Assembly (NCBI GenBank): GCA_031290955.1
Contig: JAISLJ010000077.1
Location: 1 to 20,826 of the forward strand
Reading direction: 5' to 3'
Length of the DNA stretch: 20,826 nt
From: Zoogloeaceae bacterium
GTDB lineage: Bacteria; Pseudomonadota; Gammaproteobacteria; Burkholderiales; Rhodocyclaceae
Shown: piece after piece, positions 7,039-13,960 of the stretch
Position numbering within the stretch: position 1 is the first letter of the stretch
Layout: each line of letters begins with the position of its first letter
Made by a program: the position numbers and the translations under genes
The notes under the pieces: model-generated
Told to the model about the DNA's origin: nothing
Database searches by the model: none
The model's input: only the letters and a program-made list of their open reading frames with translations

Positions 7039-8337
7039 TTATTCCGACCAATCAAGCCGGGGATTTTCCGGGAGCTTGTCGTGTTTCATGGGGCGGCCCA
7101 GTTCGGCGGCCCAGGCGATGGCTTCGCAGTGGATGGAATTCAGGGCATCCAGCCCCAGCGTGGGGAAATCACCCAGATATTCCAGAAGCGGGCCGGGCTG
7201 GTCCCGTTCCAGGCTCTCGACGATGCCAAGCAGCTTTCCCAGCAGGCCGTGCCGGGCGAGCAGCGCCTCCTGGATGCTGGGAACGAGGTTGTTCAGTTGC
7301 GTGAGCACCTCCTCGATGCGCATGCCCAGGATCACCGGGACGAAGGACATGATCCCCGTCATGAAGGCTTCTTCGGCCAGCGCCTTGGCCTCCGGCTTCA
7401 GGAAGCGCGCCAGCTTTTCCATCAGGAAGGCGCGGGTGGCCGCCAGTTGCAGGAGCGGATTGCCCGAGATTTGTTGCTGGTTGTCGGGGCTTGAGAACAG
7501 GAGCAGTTGCAGCCAGCGTTGCAGTTGCAGGCGTCCCAGAAGCGTGATGGCCTGGCGCAGGGAAATGATCTGCACGCGGCGGCCAAAGGCAACCGAGTTC
7601 GTGAGCCGCAACAAATTCACCGAAAGCGCGGGCGCGCGTTTGAACGTCTCTTCCAGTTCCTTGATGTCCGCATCCCCCAGGATCTGGTTCAAAAGCGTCA
7701 TCAGCACCAGACGGTCGTGCTTGACGCCGCGCCCTTGCAGGACGGTCGGATAGGCGAAGAAATAGCCCTGGAAGAGGGAAAAGCCAAGTTCCGCGCAGCG
7801 GCGAAACTGTTCCTGGGTTTCCACGCGCTCGGCAAGCAGCATGAGCGGTTGGCCCCGCAGGTCGCTCACGATGCGGCGGGCCTTTTCCTCCCAGTCTTCG
7901 AGGAGGATCAGCTTCACGATATCCACCAGAGGCAGGAGCGCCGCGTGGATCGGCATGATCTCGCAGATGTCGTCGAGCGCGAGCGTGAATTCCTTTTGCT
8001 TCAGTTCCTTGCAGCGTTCGACAACCCTCGGCGTGATCGGGATGGTCTCCAGGATTTCCAGCACCACCTGTCGCGGGTCAAGGAATTCCAGCACGTCGGA
8101 GAACAAAAGCTCCTCGCCGATGTTGATGAACACTTTTTTGTCATCGAGCGCCTCGCCCAGGGAAAGCTCGCTGAAGGCGTGCGAGATCACGGTGGCGGTT
8201 GCGGCGCTGTCGTCCGTCACATTGGCGGCATTGGGGATGCGGGCGTTGCGAAACAGGAGTTCATAGCCGTACAGGGCCTTTTTCTGGTCGAGAATGGGCT
8301 GGCGCCCCAGATAGATTGAACGGTCCAAAGGGTCCAT
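7039..8337 (-). CDS. EAL-HDOD signal transduction protein (YuxH type)
   Basis: This 432-residue cytoplasmic protein has an N-terminal EAL domain (about 5-205) and a C-terminal HDOD domain (about 210-400; NLLRLTNSVAFG and the following helices). The EAL signature is altered to YELLFR, as usual in this family. Even so, many c-di-GMP phosphodiesterase positions appear kept: E26, N72, the LEILE pair E94/E97, D122-D123, K142, E170 and Q190. The DDFG loop has become DDIC. Proteins of this type often act as c-di-GMP effectors or regulators instead of enzymes; either is possible here. The ATG at 8337 lacks a strong Shine-Dalgarno. It lies 26 bases after the phosphomannomutase gene on the same strand, so one operon with lipA is likely. 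Confidence 0.9.
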   Translation of the reverse strand: MDPLDRSIYLGRQPILDQKKALYGYELLFRNARIPNAANVTDDSAATATVISHAFSELSLGEALDDKKVFINIGEELLFSDVLEFLDPRQVVLEILETIPITPRVVERCKELKQKEFTLALDDICEIMPIHAALLPLVDIVKLILLEDWEEKARRIVSDLRGQPLMLLAERVETQEQFRRCAELGFSLFQGYFFAYPTVLQGRGVKHDRLVLMTLLNQILGDADIKELEETFKRAPALSVNLLRLTNSVAFGRRVQIISLRQAITLLGRLQLQRWLQLLLFSSPDNQQQISGNPLLQLAATRAFLMEKLARFLKPEAKALAEEAFMTGIMSFVPVILGMRIEEVLTQLNNLVPSIQEALLARHGLLGKLLGIVESLERDQPGPLLEYLGDFPTLGLDALNSIHCEAIAWAAELGRPMKHDKLPENPRLDWSE

Positions 8338-8363
8338 AGAGCCAGAGACATTGTCAAAACGGG

Positions 8364-9746
8364 TCAGAAGGGAAAGTCCAGATCCGGTCGGATACGTGAC
8401 AGGGCACGTCGGAAATCGGCCTGAATCCGGGCCAAGGCAGCCTCATTATCCGCCTCGAAGCGCAGCACGACAACCGGCGTGGTGTTGGAAGCGCGCGCCA
8501 GGCCGAATCCATCGGAATATTCTGCCCGCAGACCATCCAGCGTGACGCGCTCCACTTCGCCCGCGAAAGCAGCCTGTTTTTTCAGTTCGTCGATGAGCCG
8601 GAAGGGTTCGCCCTCGGCCATGCGGAGATTGAGTTCCGGGGTAGACACGGCCTGGGGCAGGGCGTGCAACACAGGGTTGGCGTCCGGATGTCGGGCGAGG
8701 ATTTCCAGGAGCCGCGCCCCGGCATAGAGGCCATCGTCGAAACCGTACCAGCGTTCCTTGAAGAAGATGTGGCCGCTCATCTCCCCGGCCAGCGGCGCGC
8801 CCGTCTCTTTCAGCTTTGCCTTGATGAGCGCGTGTCCGGTGTTCCACATGCACGGCTTGCCGCCATGCGCCGTGATCCACGGACGCAGGAGGCGGGTGCA
8901 TTTCACGTCATGGACGATCAGGCCGCCCGGCACGCGCCGCAAAACATCGGCGGCAAAAAGCATGAGCTGCCGGTCAGGATAGATGATCTCGCCATCGCGG
9001 GTGACGACGCCCAGACGGTCGCCATCGCCATCGAAGGCGATGCCCAGTTCGGCGTCGTTCTCCCGCACGGCGCGGATCAGGTCGGCGAGGTTCTCCGGTC
9101 GGGAGGGATCGGGATGGTGGTTTGGGAAATTGCCGTCCACTTCGCAGAAAAGCGGAATCACCGTTGCGCCCAGGCGTGTGAAAAGTTCCGGCGCGACCGC
9201 CCCGGCAATGCCGTTGCCGCAATCCATGACGATGCGCATGGGCCGCGCCAGCCGGACATCGGAGGTCACGCGCGCAATGTAACGCTCGCGCACGTCGCTT
9301 GCCTGGTACGCGCCCGCGCCGGTGACAAAATCCATCGCCTCGATTCGCCGCCGCAGCGCCTGAATGGCTTCCTGCGCCAGGGTTTCTCCGGCGATGACCA
9401 TCTTGAAACCATTGTAGTCGGGCGGGTTGTGGCTGCCAGTGACGGCGACCGCGGAATCCGCGCCCAGGGCATGCGCGGCGAAATAGGCAAGCGGAGTGGG
9501 GACGCTGCCCAAATCAATGGCGTTCGCGCCGGAAGCGCGGATCCCCTCAATCAGCGCCTGGGCAAGTTCGGGACTGGAAATGCGTCCGTCACGGCCCACG
9601 GCAATGGTGCTTGCCGCTTTTTGCTGCGCGAGTGTGCCGAGTCCCTGGCCAATGGCATGCGCAATCGCGGGCGTGAGCGTCTTGCCGACAATGCCGCGGA
9701 TATCGTATGCCTTGAAGATTTCAGGGGGAAGGGAACGGGTAGGCAT
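8364..9746 (-). CDS. algC: Phosphomannomutase/phosphoglucomutase
   Basis: The enzyme interconverts hexose 6- and 1-phosphates, feeding GDP-mannose and UDP-glucose routes to LPS, exopolysaccharide or alginate-like polymers. The 460-residue length matches AlgC-type PMM/PGM (about 460). Four alpha-D-phosphohexomutase domains are marked by TGSHNPPDYNGFK with phospho-Ser105, the metal loop DGDGDR at 239-244, sugar-binding GEMSGH at 321-326 and phosphate-binding RASNTTP at 418-424. The ATG at 9746 is preceded by GAGG about 11 bases upstream. It sits 12 bases after lipA and 26 bases before the EAL-HDOD gene, in one probable transcript. The gene symbol is by family resemblance; whether mannose or glucose phosphates are preferred cannot be read from the sequence. 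Confidence 0.92.
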   Translation of the reverse strand: MPTRSLPPEIFKAYDIRGIVGKTLTPAIAHAIGQGLGTLAQQKAASTIAVGRDGRISSPELAQALIEGIRASGANAIDLGSVPTPLAYFAAHALGADSAVAVTGSHNPPDYNGFKMVIAGETLAQEAIQALRRRIEAMDFVTGAGAYQASDVRERYIARVTSDVRLARPMRIVMDCGNGIAGAVAPELFTRLGATVIPLFCEVDGNFPNHHPDPSRPENLADLIRAVRENDAELGIAFDGDGDRLGVVTRDGEIIYPDRQLMLFAADVLRRVPGGLIVHDVKCTRLLRPWITAHGGKPCMWNTGHALIKAKLKETGAPLAGEMSGHIFFKERWYGFDDGLYAGARLLEILARHPDANPVLHALPQAVSTPELNLRMAEGEPFRLIDELKKQAAFAGEVERVTLDGLRAEYSDGFGLARASNTTPVVVLRFEADNEAALARIQADFRRALSRIRPDLDFPF

Positions 9747-9758
9747 GATGTATGGGCC

Positions 9759-10709
9759 TCAACAGGGAATTGGAGATCGGGATGGCGCGCTCCGGGCCTG
9801 CGCGTTCTGCTGGTCGGCCCAGTAGCTCGAACGCACCATCGGCGCGCAGGCTGCGGCAGTAAAACCCATCTCTTGGGCAGCTTCCGCATAGCGCGTAAAA
9901 ACTTCCGGGGGAACGTAGCGCTGGACGGGCAGATGGTGCGCGGAAGGCGCGAGATATTGGCCGATGGTGAGCATTTCCACGCCCTGGGCGCGCAGGTCGC
10001 GCAGCACGGCGAGGATTTCCGCGTCGGTCTCGCCCAGCCCGACCATGAGGCCGGACTTGGTGGGAATGCCGGGATAACGTTGCCGGAAATCCCGCAAAAG
10101 CGCGAGGGAGGCGGCATAGTCAGCGCCGGGCCGCGCCACCCGGTAAAGGCGGGGGACGGTTTCCAGATTGTGGTTCAGCACGTCCGGCAGGGCTTCGCCG
10201 AGCGTTGCCAGGGCGATTTCCTGCCGCCCGCGAAAATCCGGAGTCAGGATCTCGATGAGCGTGGCAGGACTTGCCTCCCGCACGGCGCGGACGACATCCC
10301 GAAACTGCGCCGCACCGCCATCCCGCAGATCATCGCGGTCGACGCTGGTGATGACGACATAGGCCAGCCCCAGATGGGCGACGGCCTCGGCAAGCAGGCG
10401 GGGTTCTGCTGCGTCGGGCGGCAAGGGCGCTCCGTGCCCCACATCGCAGAAAGGACAGCGGCGCGTGCACAGGTCGCCCAGGATCATGAACGCCGCCGTG
10501 CCGCGCCCAAAACATTCGCCGATGTTGGGACAAGCGGCTTCCTCGCAGACCGTGTGCAGATGCTGTTCGCGCAAAAGCCGTTTGATGTCGCCAAATCGCC
10601 CTGCCGCGCTCCCGGCCTTCACGCGAATCCAGGCAGGCTTGCGCAACGATTCCGCCGGAACGACCCGAACCGGAATCCGCGCCACCTTTGCCAAACCCTT
10701 TTGTTTCAC
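9759..10709 (-). CDS. lipA: Lipoyl synthase
   Basis: LipA is a radical-SAM enzyme that inserts two sulfurs into octanoyl groups on E2 and H proteins, making lipoyl cofactors. With the start used here the protein is 316 residues (E. coli 321). It has the auxiliary-cluster motif CEEAACPNIGEC (cysteines 55, 60, 66), the radical-SAM motif CTRRCPFC (81, 85, 88) and the C-terminal RSSY (293-296), whose serine ligates the auxiliary cluster. About 20 residues follow that motif. There is no upstream ATG in a plausible place. The GTG at 10709 has GGAG 7 bases upstream, and GTG at 10721 is the alternative (320 residues). No lipB is adjacent, although lipB-lipA pairing is common. The phosphohexomutase gene follows after 12 bases. 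Confidence 0.95.
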   Translation of the reverse strand: MKQKGLAKVARIPVRVVPAESLRKPAWIRVKAGSAAGRFGDIKRLLREQHLHTVCEEAACPNIGECFGRGTAAFMILGDLCTRRCPFCDVGHGAPLPPDAAEPRLLAEAVAHLGLAYVVITSVDRDDLRDGGAAQFRDVVRAVREASPATLIEILTPDFRGRQEIALATLGEALPDVLNHNLETVPRLYRVARPGADYAASLALLRDFRQRYPGIPTKSGLMVGLGETDAEILAVLRDLRAQGVEMLTIGQYLAPSAHHLPVQRYVPPEVFTRYAEAAQEMGFTAAACAPMVRSSYWADQQNAQARSAPSRSPIPC

Positions 10710-10741
10710 GCCTTGCTCCACCAATCCCTGCCCCTTCCAAA

Positions 10742-10783
10742 CCCGAAAGGCCGCAAGGATAACAAGTTTTCGGGGCCTTGCGG
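10742..10783 (-). promoter_or_regulatory. Interleaved inverted repeats (pseudoknot-like) in the lipA leader
   Basis: Two perfect stems overlap in order. CCCGAAA at 10742-10748 pairs with TTTCGGG at 10768-10774. CCGCAAGG at 10751-10758 pairs with CCTTGCGG at 10776-10783. The arms interleave (a-b-a'-b'), giving either an H-type pseudoknot or two competing hairpins. The connecting loops of 1-2 bases make a compact pseudoknot strained, so a two-state switch is at least as likely. It ends 32 bases before the GTG chosen for lipA, so it would lie in the lipA mRNA leader. No known riboswitch class is recognised. Confidence 0.4.
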
Positions 10784-11049
10784 GGTTCCGCAGACGACAA
10801 GCCAGGGTAATCGCATTTGGCTTTTTTGGACGAGGCCGGGCAAGGAAGCGCGATATCGTGAAATACGGTCGGCGGTTTTTCGCCGGGAGCGGATACTGCG
10901 TTTTGGATCGGTCGCATCCGACGTAAAAGCCCCAGGGCAAACTTGCGCAAGGCGGAGAAATCCTGCGGGGCATGCCCTTGCGAACCCGGACGACAAACTT
11001 GCCTGCCGATTCAACGCCTTTTTGCATCTCGCTTGCGCCTGTATCTGGT

Positions 11050-11081
11050 CACGATGAACACGCTCTTGCGTGTTCATCGTG
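11050..11081. repeat. Perfect 13-bp inverted repeat with a 6-base centre
   Basis: CACGATGAACACG at 11050-11062 is mirrored exactly by CGTGTTCATCGTG at 11069-11081 around CTCTTG. It lies 66 bases before the thioesterase ATG in the divergent region. As DNA it could be an operator for a dimeric repressor; as RNA it is a very stable hairpin. Six A residues follow on the plus strand and no T-tract follows on either strand, so a standard intrinsic terminator is unlikely. Confidence 0.65.
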
Positions 11082-11147
11082 GAAAAAATGATGAAAATCC
11101 CGGACAATCGCGGTACCGGGAACAACATTTCAAAAAAGGAAAACCCC

Positions 11148-11555
11148 ATGATCGACCACCCCGTGCGACTGCCCGACCGGCAACCCGTGCTGCGCCTCGT
11201 CCCCATGCCGCGCAACGAGAACATGTTCGGCGATATTTTCGGCGGCTGGATCATGTCGCATGTGGATGTCGCGGGCGGCATCGCGGCGATGCGGCATGCG
11301 CGTGGTCGTTGCGCCACCGTCGCGGTCAACGCCTTCCAGTTCCGCCAGCCTGTCTCTTCTGGCGACGTGGTGAGTTTCTACGCTGACGTAATCAAGACCG
11401 GCAGGACTTCCATCACCGTTGCCGTGGAGGTGTATGCAGAACGCCATCCCCAGAACCCGGTCACGGTCAAGGTAACGGAAGCGACACTGACCTATGTCGC
11501 GCTGGATTCCGGGGGCGGCAAACGCGGCTTGCCCGAGGAAACCCAGGTAGAATGA
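11148..11555 (+). CDS. Acyl-CoA thioesterase, YciA-like hotdog family
   Basis: This 135-residue single-hotdog protein probably hydrolyses acyl-CoA to free acid and CoA in the cytoplasm. Family features are the MPRNENMFGDIFGGWIMSHVDVAGG segment with the catalytic Asp in the central helix, followed by ATVAVNAFQFRQPVSSGDVVSFYADVIKTGRTSITVAVEVY. The length matches YciA and related bacterial thioesterases (about 130-135). The ATG at 11148 is chosen because AAGGA lies 8 bases upstream and the protein begins a short way before the hotdog core. It is the first gene of a plus-strand run with the DUF2802 and SPOR genes, 129 bases ahead of the former. Substrate chain length cannot be inferred. Confidence 0.9.
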   Translation: MIDHPVRLPDRQPVLRLVPMPRNENMFGDIFGGWIMSHVDVAGGIAAMRHARGRCATVAVNAFQFRQPVSSGDVVSFYADVIKTGRTSITVAVEVYAERHPQNPVTVKVTEATLTYVALDSGGGKRGLPEETQVE

Positions 11556-11586
11556 GCGACTTGTCGCGTCTTTCCAGGCCCGTGCC

Positions 11587-11679
11587 ATGAACAGGATTTC
11601 CCGCTTTTCCCCCGTGCTGCTGCTGGCCTCCGCCAACGGCTCCGTAGTCGGGGCGCAGCGATACATACAGGATTTTTGA
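11587..11679 (+). CDS. Possible 30-residue small ORF ahead of the DUF2802 gene
   Basis: An ATG at 11587 opens a 30-codon frame ending in TGA at 11677-11679, six bases before the DUF2802 ATG at 11685. The product has a basic start and a moderately hydrophobic centre (SPVLLLASANGSVVG), like a short signal or membrane segment. AGG lies 8 bases upstream of the start. It could be a translational-coupling leader or simply chance; I recognise no family. Confidence 0.2.
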   Translation: MNRISRFSPVLLLASANGSVVGAQRYIQDF

Positions 11680-11684
11680 GCGCG

Positions 11685-12305
11685 ATGCGTGGGCGGGAAT
11701 TCCTGCTGATCCTCATTCTGGGCATTTTTGCCTATATGGTGTGGCTGCTCTGGCAGCTCTGGCGGATGCGCAGGAAGCCGCCCGCGCCTGCCGCGCGGCG
11801 CGTCCGGGAGCCAACGCTGGCCGCGCGGGACGAAGCCGAGACGGATCACGCGGAATTCAACCGGCACCTGCGCGAACAGCTTCGGGTTCGTTTCCACCGC
11901 CGTTCTCCGCAATCCGGGGAACAGGAGACGGAGGAAACGCCAGACGCGCCGACGGGAAACAAGGCGGAAGAAGTCGGGGCGGAGGAGAGTTCCGCCCACT
12001 TTGCCGAACAGGCGTTCATGGACGGCGTGGAGCGGGAGCTTGCGCAGGTGCAAGAAGAGGTGGATGCCCTGCGCGGCGCGCTGGCCGCCTTGCGGGAGGA
12101 TTTGCTTGACCTGCGCGAGGAATTCCGTCAGGAAAGCCAGGCGGCGCGCGCGGCACAGAATGCTTCTCCTCTCTATGGCGACGCCATGCAGATGGCGATC
12201 CTGGGACACGATGCGCTGACGATCGCCGAACGTTGCGGGATTGCGCGTGCCGAGGCGGAACTGGTGGTATCCTTGGTCAAGAACAAGGAGACAAACCCTC
12301 GATAG
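11685..12305 (+). CDS. DUF2802 membrane protein with coiled coil
   Basis: This 206-residue protein has one N-terminal membrane segment (about residues 5-23, LLILILGIFAYMVWLLWQLW) followed by a basic cluster, suggesting a cytoplasmic C terminus. A charged, low-complexity linker leads to a coiled coil (ERELAQVQEEVDALRGALAALREDLLDLREEF). The C-terminal domain YGDAMQMAILGHDALTIAERCGIARAEAELVVSL fits DUF2802, a helix-turn-helix-like motif of unknown role. The ATG at 11685 is used; a TTG at 11676 is possible but AGGA is only 3 bases before it. The SPOR gene starts 7 bases after its stop, so the two are almost certainly co-transcribed and may act together at the cell envelope. Confidence 0.8.
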   Translation: MRGREFLLILILGIFAYMVWLLWQLWRMRRKPPAPAARRVREPTLAARDEAETDHAEFNRHLREQLRVRFHRRSPQSGEQETEETPDAPTGNKAEEVGAEESSAHFAEQAFMDGVERELAQVQEEVDALRGALAALREDLLDLREEFRQESQAARAAQNASPLYGDAMQMAILGHDALTIAERCGIARAEAELVVSLVKNKETNPR

Positions 12306-12312
12306 GCGAAGC

Positions 12313-13146
12313 ATGACTGAGGAAGGCAGGGAGATTCCAGAATCCGAACAGCGTACCCGGCTCATCCGGCGCATGCTGTATGCTGCTGTGGCCGTGGGGG
12401 CGCTGCTGTTCCTGCTTGTCCTTCTTTCCGCGCCCAGGGAGGAGGAGCCGGAAGAATCGGAGTCGACATCCGCACCGCCTGTCGCTCTGCCACCTGTCGT
12501 CGCGCCGCCGCTTCCGCCCGAAACCCCAGAAATCCCAGAAATCCCAGAAATCCCAGAAACGCCCGAAACTCCCATACCTCCGGACAATCAGGAATGGAAC
12601 ATTCCCCACGTTCCCGATCCCCCGCCCGATATTCCCGCGCCGCCGGAACTGCCGGAGGTTCCCGTGACGGTTCCTCCGGCGTCGCCGCAGCCGCCACAGA
12701 CGCCAGTGCAACAAACGCCGCCGCCGACGCAACAGATGCCGCTACCGCCCCGGCAGCCCGTCCAGTCTGTAAAGCCAGTGACGCCTCCTTCCCGGACGGC
12801 GACCGTGACGGCAACCATTCCCGCGCCGGGCGGAGCTTCGCCTGTTGAGGAGCCGCCGGAGGAATCCAGCCCGCCGGTCATTGCCCTTCCGGTCGCGCCG
12901 CCGCCGCCGGTGACGATCCGCACACTCAATGGTTTTCTGGTACAGGCGGGCGTTTTCCTCAACCGGCAAGGCGCTGAGGAACTCCATGCCCGCCTGCAAG
13001 AAAATGGCATTCCTGCCACGCTGGAAACTCGGGTGCAGGTTGGGCCATTCCGAACCCAGGCCGAAGCCCAAGCAGCGCGCGCGCGTCTAAAAGCACTCGG
13101 AATCGACGCTCTCATCCTCCCTCCGACTCCCCCCAAACGCCGCTGA
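12313..13146 (+). CDS. SPOR-domain membrane protein with proline-rich linker
   Basis: SPOR domains bind glycan strands stripped of peptide stems, often directing proteins to the septum. This 277-residue protein has a short cytoplasmic start, one membrane segment (about 22-39), a long Pro/Glu-rich periplasmic linker (about 41-200) and a C-terminal SPOR domain (about 207-272). The domain begins GFLVQAGVFLNRQGAEELHARL and contains VQVGPFRTQAEAQAARARL. The architecture resembles FtsN/DedD-type proteins, but it lacks the FtsN essential-region signature I can recognise. The ATG at 12313 has only a weak AGGCGA upstream and follows the DUF2802 stop by 7 bases. It converges on the InaA-like kinase gene with a 37-base gap. 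Its Pro-Glu repeats arise from a 9-bp tandem repeat. Confidence 0.88.
   Translation: MTEEGREIPESEQRTRLIRRMLYAAVAVGALLFLLVLLSAPREEEPEESESTSAPPVALPPVVAPPLPPETPEIPEIPEIPETPETPIPPDNQEWNIPHVPDPPPDIPAPPELPEVPVTVPPASPQPPQTPVQQTPPPTQQMPLPPRQPVQSVKPVTPPSRTATVTATIPAPGGASPVEEPPEESSPPVIALPVAPPPPVTIRTLNGFLVQAGVFLNRQGAEELHARLQENGIPATLETRVQVGPFRTQAEAQAARARLKALGIDALILPPTPPKRR
12517..12570 (+). repeat. 9-bp tandem repeat coding Pro-Glu-x
   Basis: Six 9-base units encode Pro-Glu followed by Thr or Ile in the linker of the SPOR protein. Three consecutive units (12526-12552) are identical copies of CCAGAAATC, and a fourth begins the same way. Unit length is a multiple of three, so copy-number change would alter linker length without a frameshift. 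Confidence 0.85.
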
Positions 13147-13183
13147 GCTTACGTTTGCCCACAATTGCCGTCCGCCAGGACAC

Positions 13184-13960
13184 TCATGGGCGGTCTTTGA
13201 AGAAGTGGGTGATGCGGCGGATGCTGGCTTTGTCTGGTGGGGCCAGCCGTTGCTTTTCCCGGTAGACGAGGAAGAAGCGCAGGCGGGTGCTGCGGGAGAG
13301 GCAGGTACAGGCGACCTTGTCCAGCGTGGCAAGATCCTTTTCCATGCGGCGGCGCAGGAGCGGCCCGGCGGGAAGGATGCTTCCCAATGGGCAATCGATC
13401 AGGTATACACGGGCGGAATCGTCGACCAGAATGTTGCGCCATTTCAGGTCGTTGTGCGCGAAGCGGTGCGCGTGCAGGATGCGCGTGCAGGCGGCAATCT
13501 GGTCGCCCACCTGCCGCACCCAGGCGCGGTCGCGCAGGCGCGGGTCTTTTCTCCGCGCAAGTTCGGCCAGGTCTTGCGTGTTTTCGAGTTCGCGGGTAAT
13601 CAGCGCTCCGCGGGAAAACATGCCGAAGCGACGTTCCTCCCCGAAGGCGACGATCTCGGCGGTGGGGATGCCCCACTGGGCAAAACGCATGAGGTTTTGC
13701 CACTCGCTCCGAACGCGCGTGCGCGGCAGGCAGGCGAGCAGCGCGTAACGCAGAGCGCGTCGCCAGTTGCTGCGCCCATCCCGCGCCATGCTTCGCTGGT
13801 AGCGCTTGACGTAGTAGCGCGTCCCGGCCAGGGTAACGCGGAGGACTTCGGAGCGCGACGAGCGGGTGAGCGCTTCGCCTTCCAGCGCAAAAACCCGGTC
13901 AAGGCTGCCGAAGGCAGCGGCCAGATGCAAGTAGGCGGGTTCGAGTCGCCAGGCGGACAT
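13184..13960 (-). CDS. Kdo/WaaP-family (InaA-like) lipopolysaccharide kinase
   Basis: This 258-residue protein has a eukaryotic-kinase-like fold of the lipopolysaccharide kinase family. Likely ATP and catalytic residues are K52 in YYVKRYQ, E86 in SEWQNL, the catalytic-loop HNDLKWRNILVD (D171, N176) and the metal aspartate D189 in YLIDCPLG. This is the second such kinase in tandem with waaP, so it may phosphorylate another core sugar or Kdo; the substrate is inferred only from context. The ATG shares one base with the waaP stop (TGATG), a strong sign of translational coupling. The C terminus ends FFKDRP just before the convergent SPOR gene. Confidence 0.85.
   Translation of the reverse strand: MSAWRLEPAYLHLAAAFGSLDRVFALEGEALTRSSRSEVLRVTLAGTRYYVKRYQRSMARDGRSNWRRALRYALLACLPRTRVRSEWQNLMRFAQWGIPTAEIVAFGEERRFGMFSRGALITRELENTQDLAELARRKDPRLRDRAWVRQVGDQIAACTRILHAHRFAHNDLKWRNILVDDSARVYLIDCPLGSILPAGPLLRRRMEKDLATLDKVACTCLSRSTRLRFFLVYREKQRLAPPDKASIRRITHFFKDRP

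Larger units (their letters stand above)
10710..11147. other. 438-base gene-free divergent region between lipA and the thioesterase gene
   Basis: Both strands were read here. The minus-strand frame in phase with lipA stays open for about 100 codons, but its product (many Arg, Pro and Trp; no family resemblance) looks like GC-driven openness. No lipB, tRNA or recognised RNA is present. The region must hold promoters for two divergent transcripts, though no strong -35/-10 pair stands out. It contains interleaved inverted repeats at 10742-10783, a weak stem plus T-tract at 10799-10827 and a perfect 13-bp dyad at 11050-11081. Confidence 0.6.

Noticed and set aside
10799..10827. AAGCCA/TGGCTT stem with a six-T tract, resembling a plus-strand terminator
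   Set aside because: Stem of 6 bp with a 13-base loop, and no plus-strand gene ends upstream; nothing there to terminate.
10710..11027. N-terminal extension of LipA by about 106 residues to an upstream start
   Set aside because: The extension is Arg/Pro-rich and unlike any LipA, and a GTG with a good ribosome-binding site lies exactly where family proteins begin.
8664..11057. Plus-strand open frame of 797 codons opposite the phosphohexomutase and lipA genes
   Set aside because: Spans two clear minus-strand genes and an intergenic region, with no domain resemblance; GC-driven lack of stops.
11050..11081. Perfect dyad as an intrinsic terminator
   Set aside because: No T-tract follows on either strand, and it lies between divergent gene starts, not at a gene end.
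12517..12570. Short tandem units as a CRISPR-like array
   Set aside because: Units are 9 bp, contiguous and in a coding frame, with no spacers.
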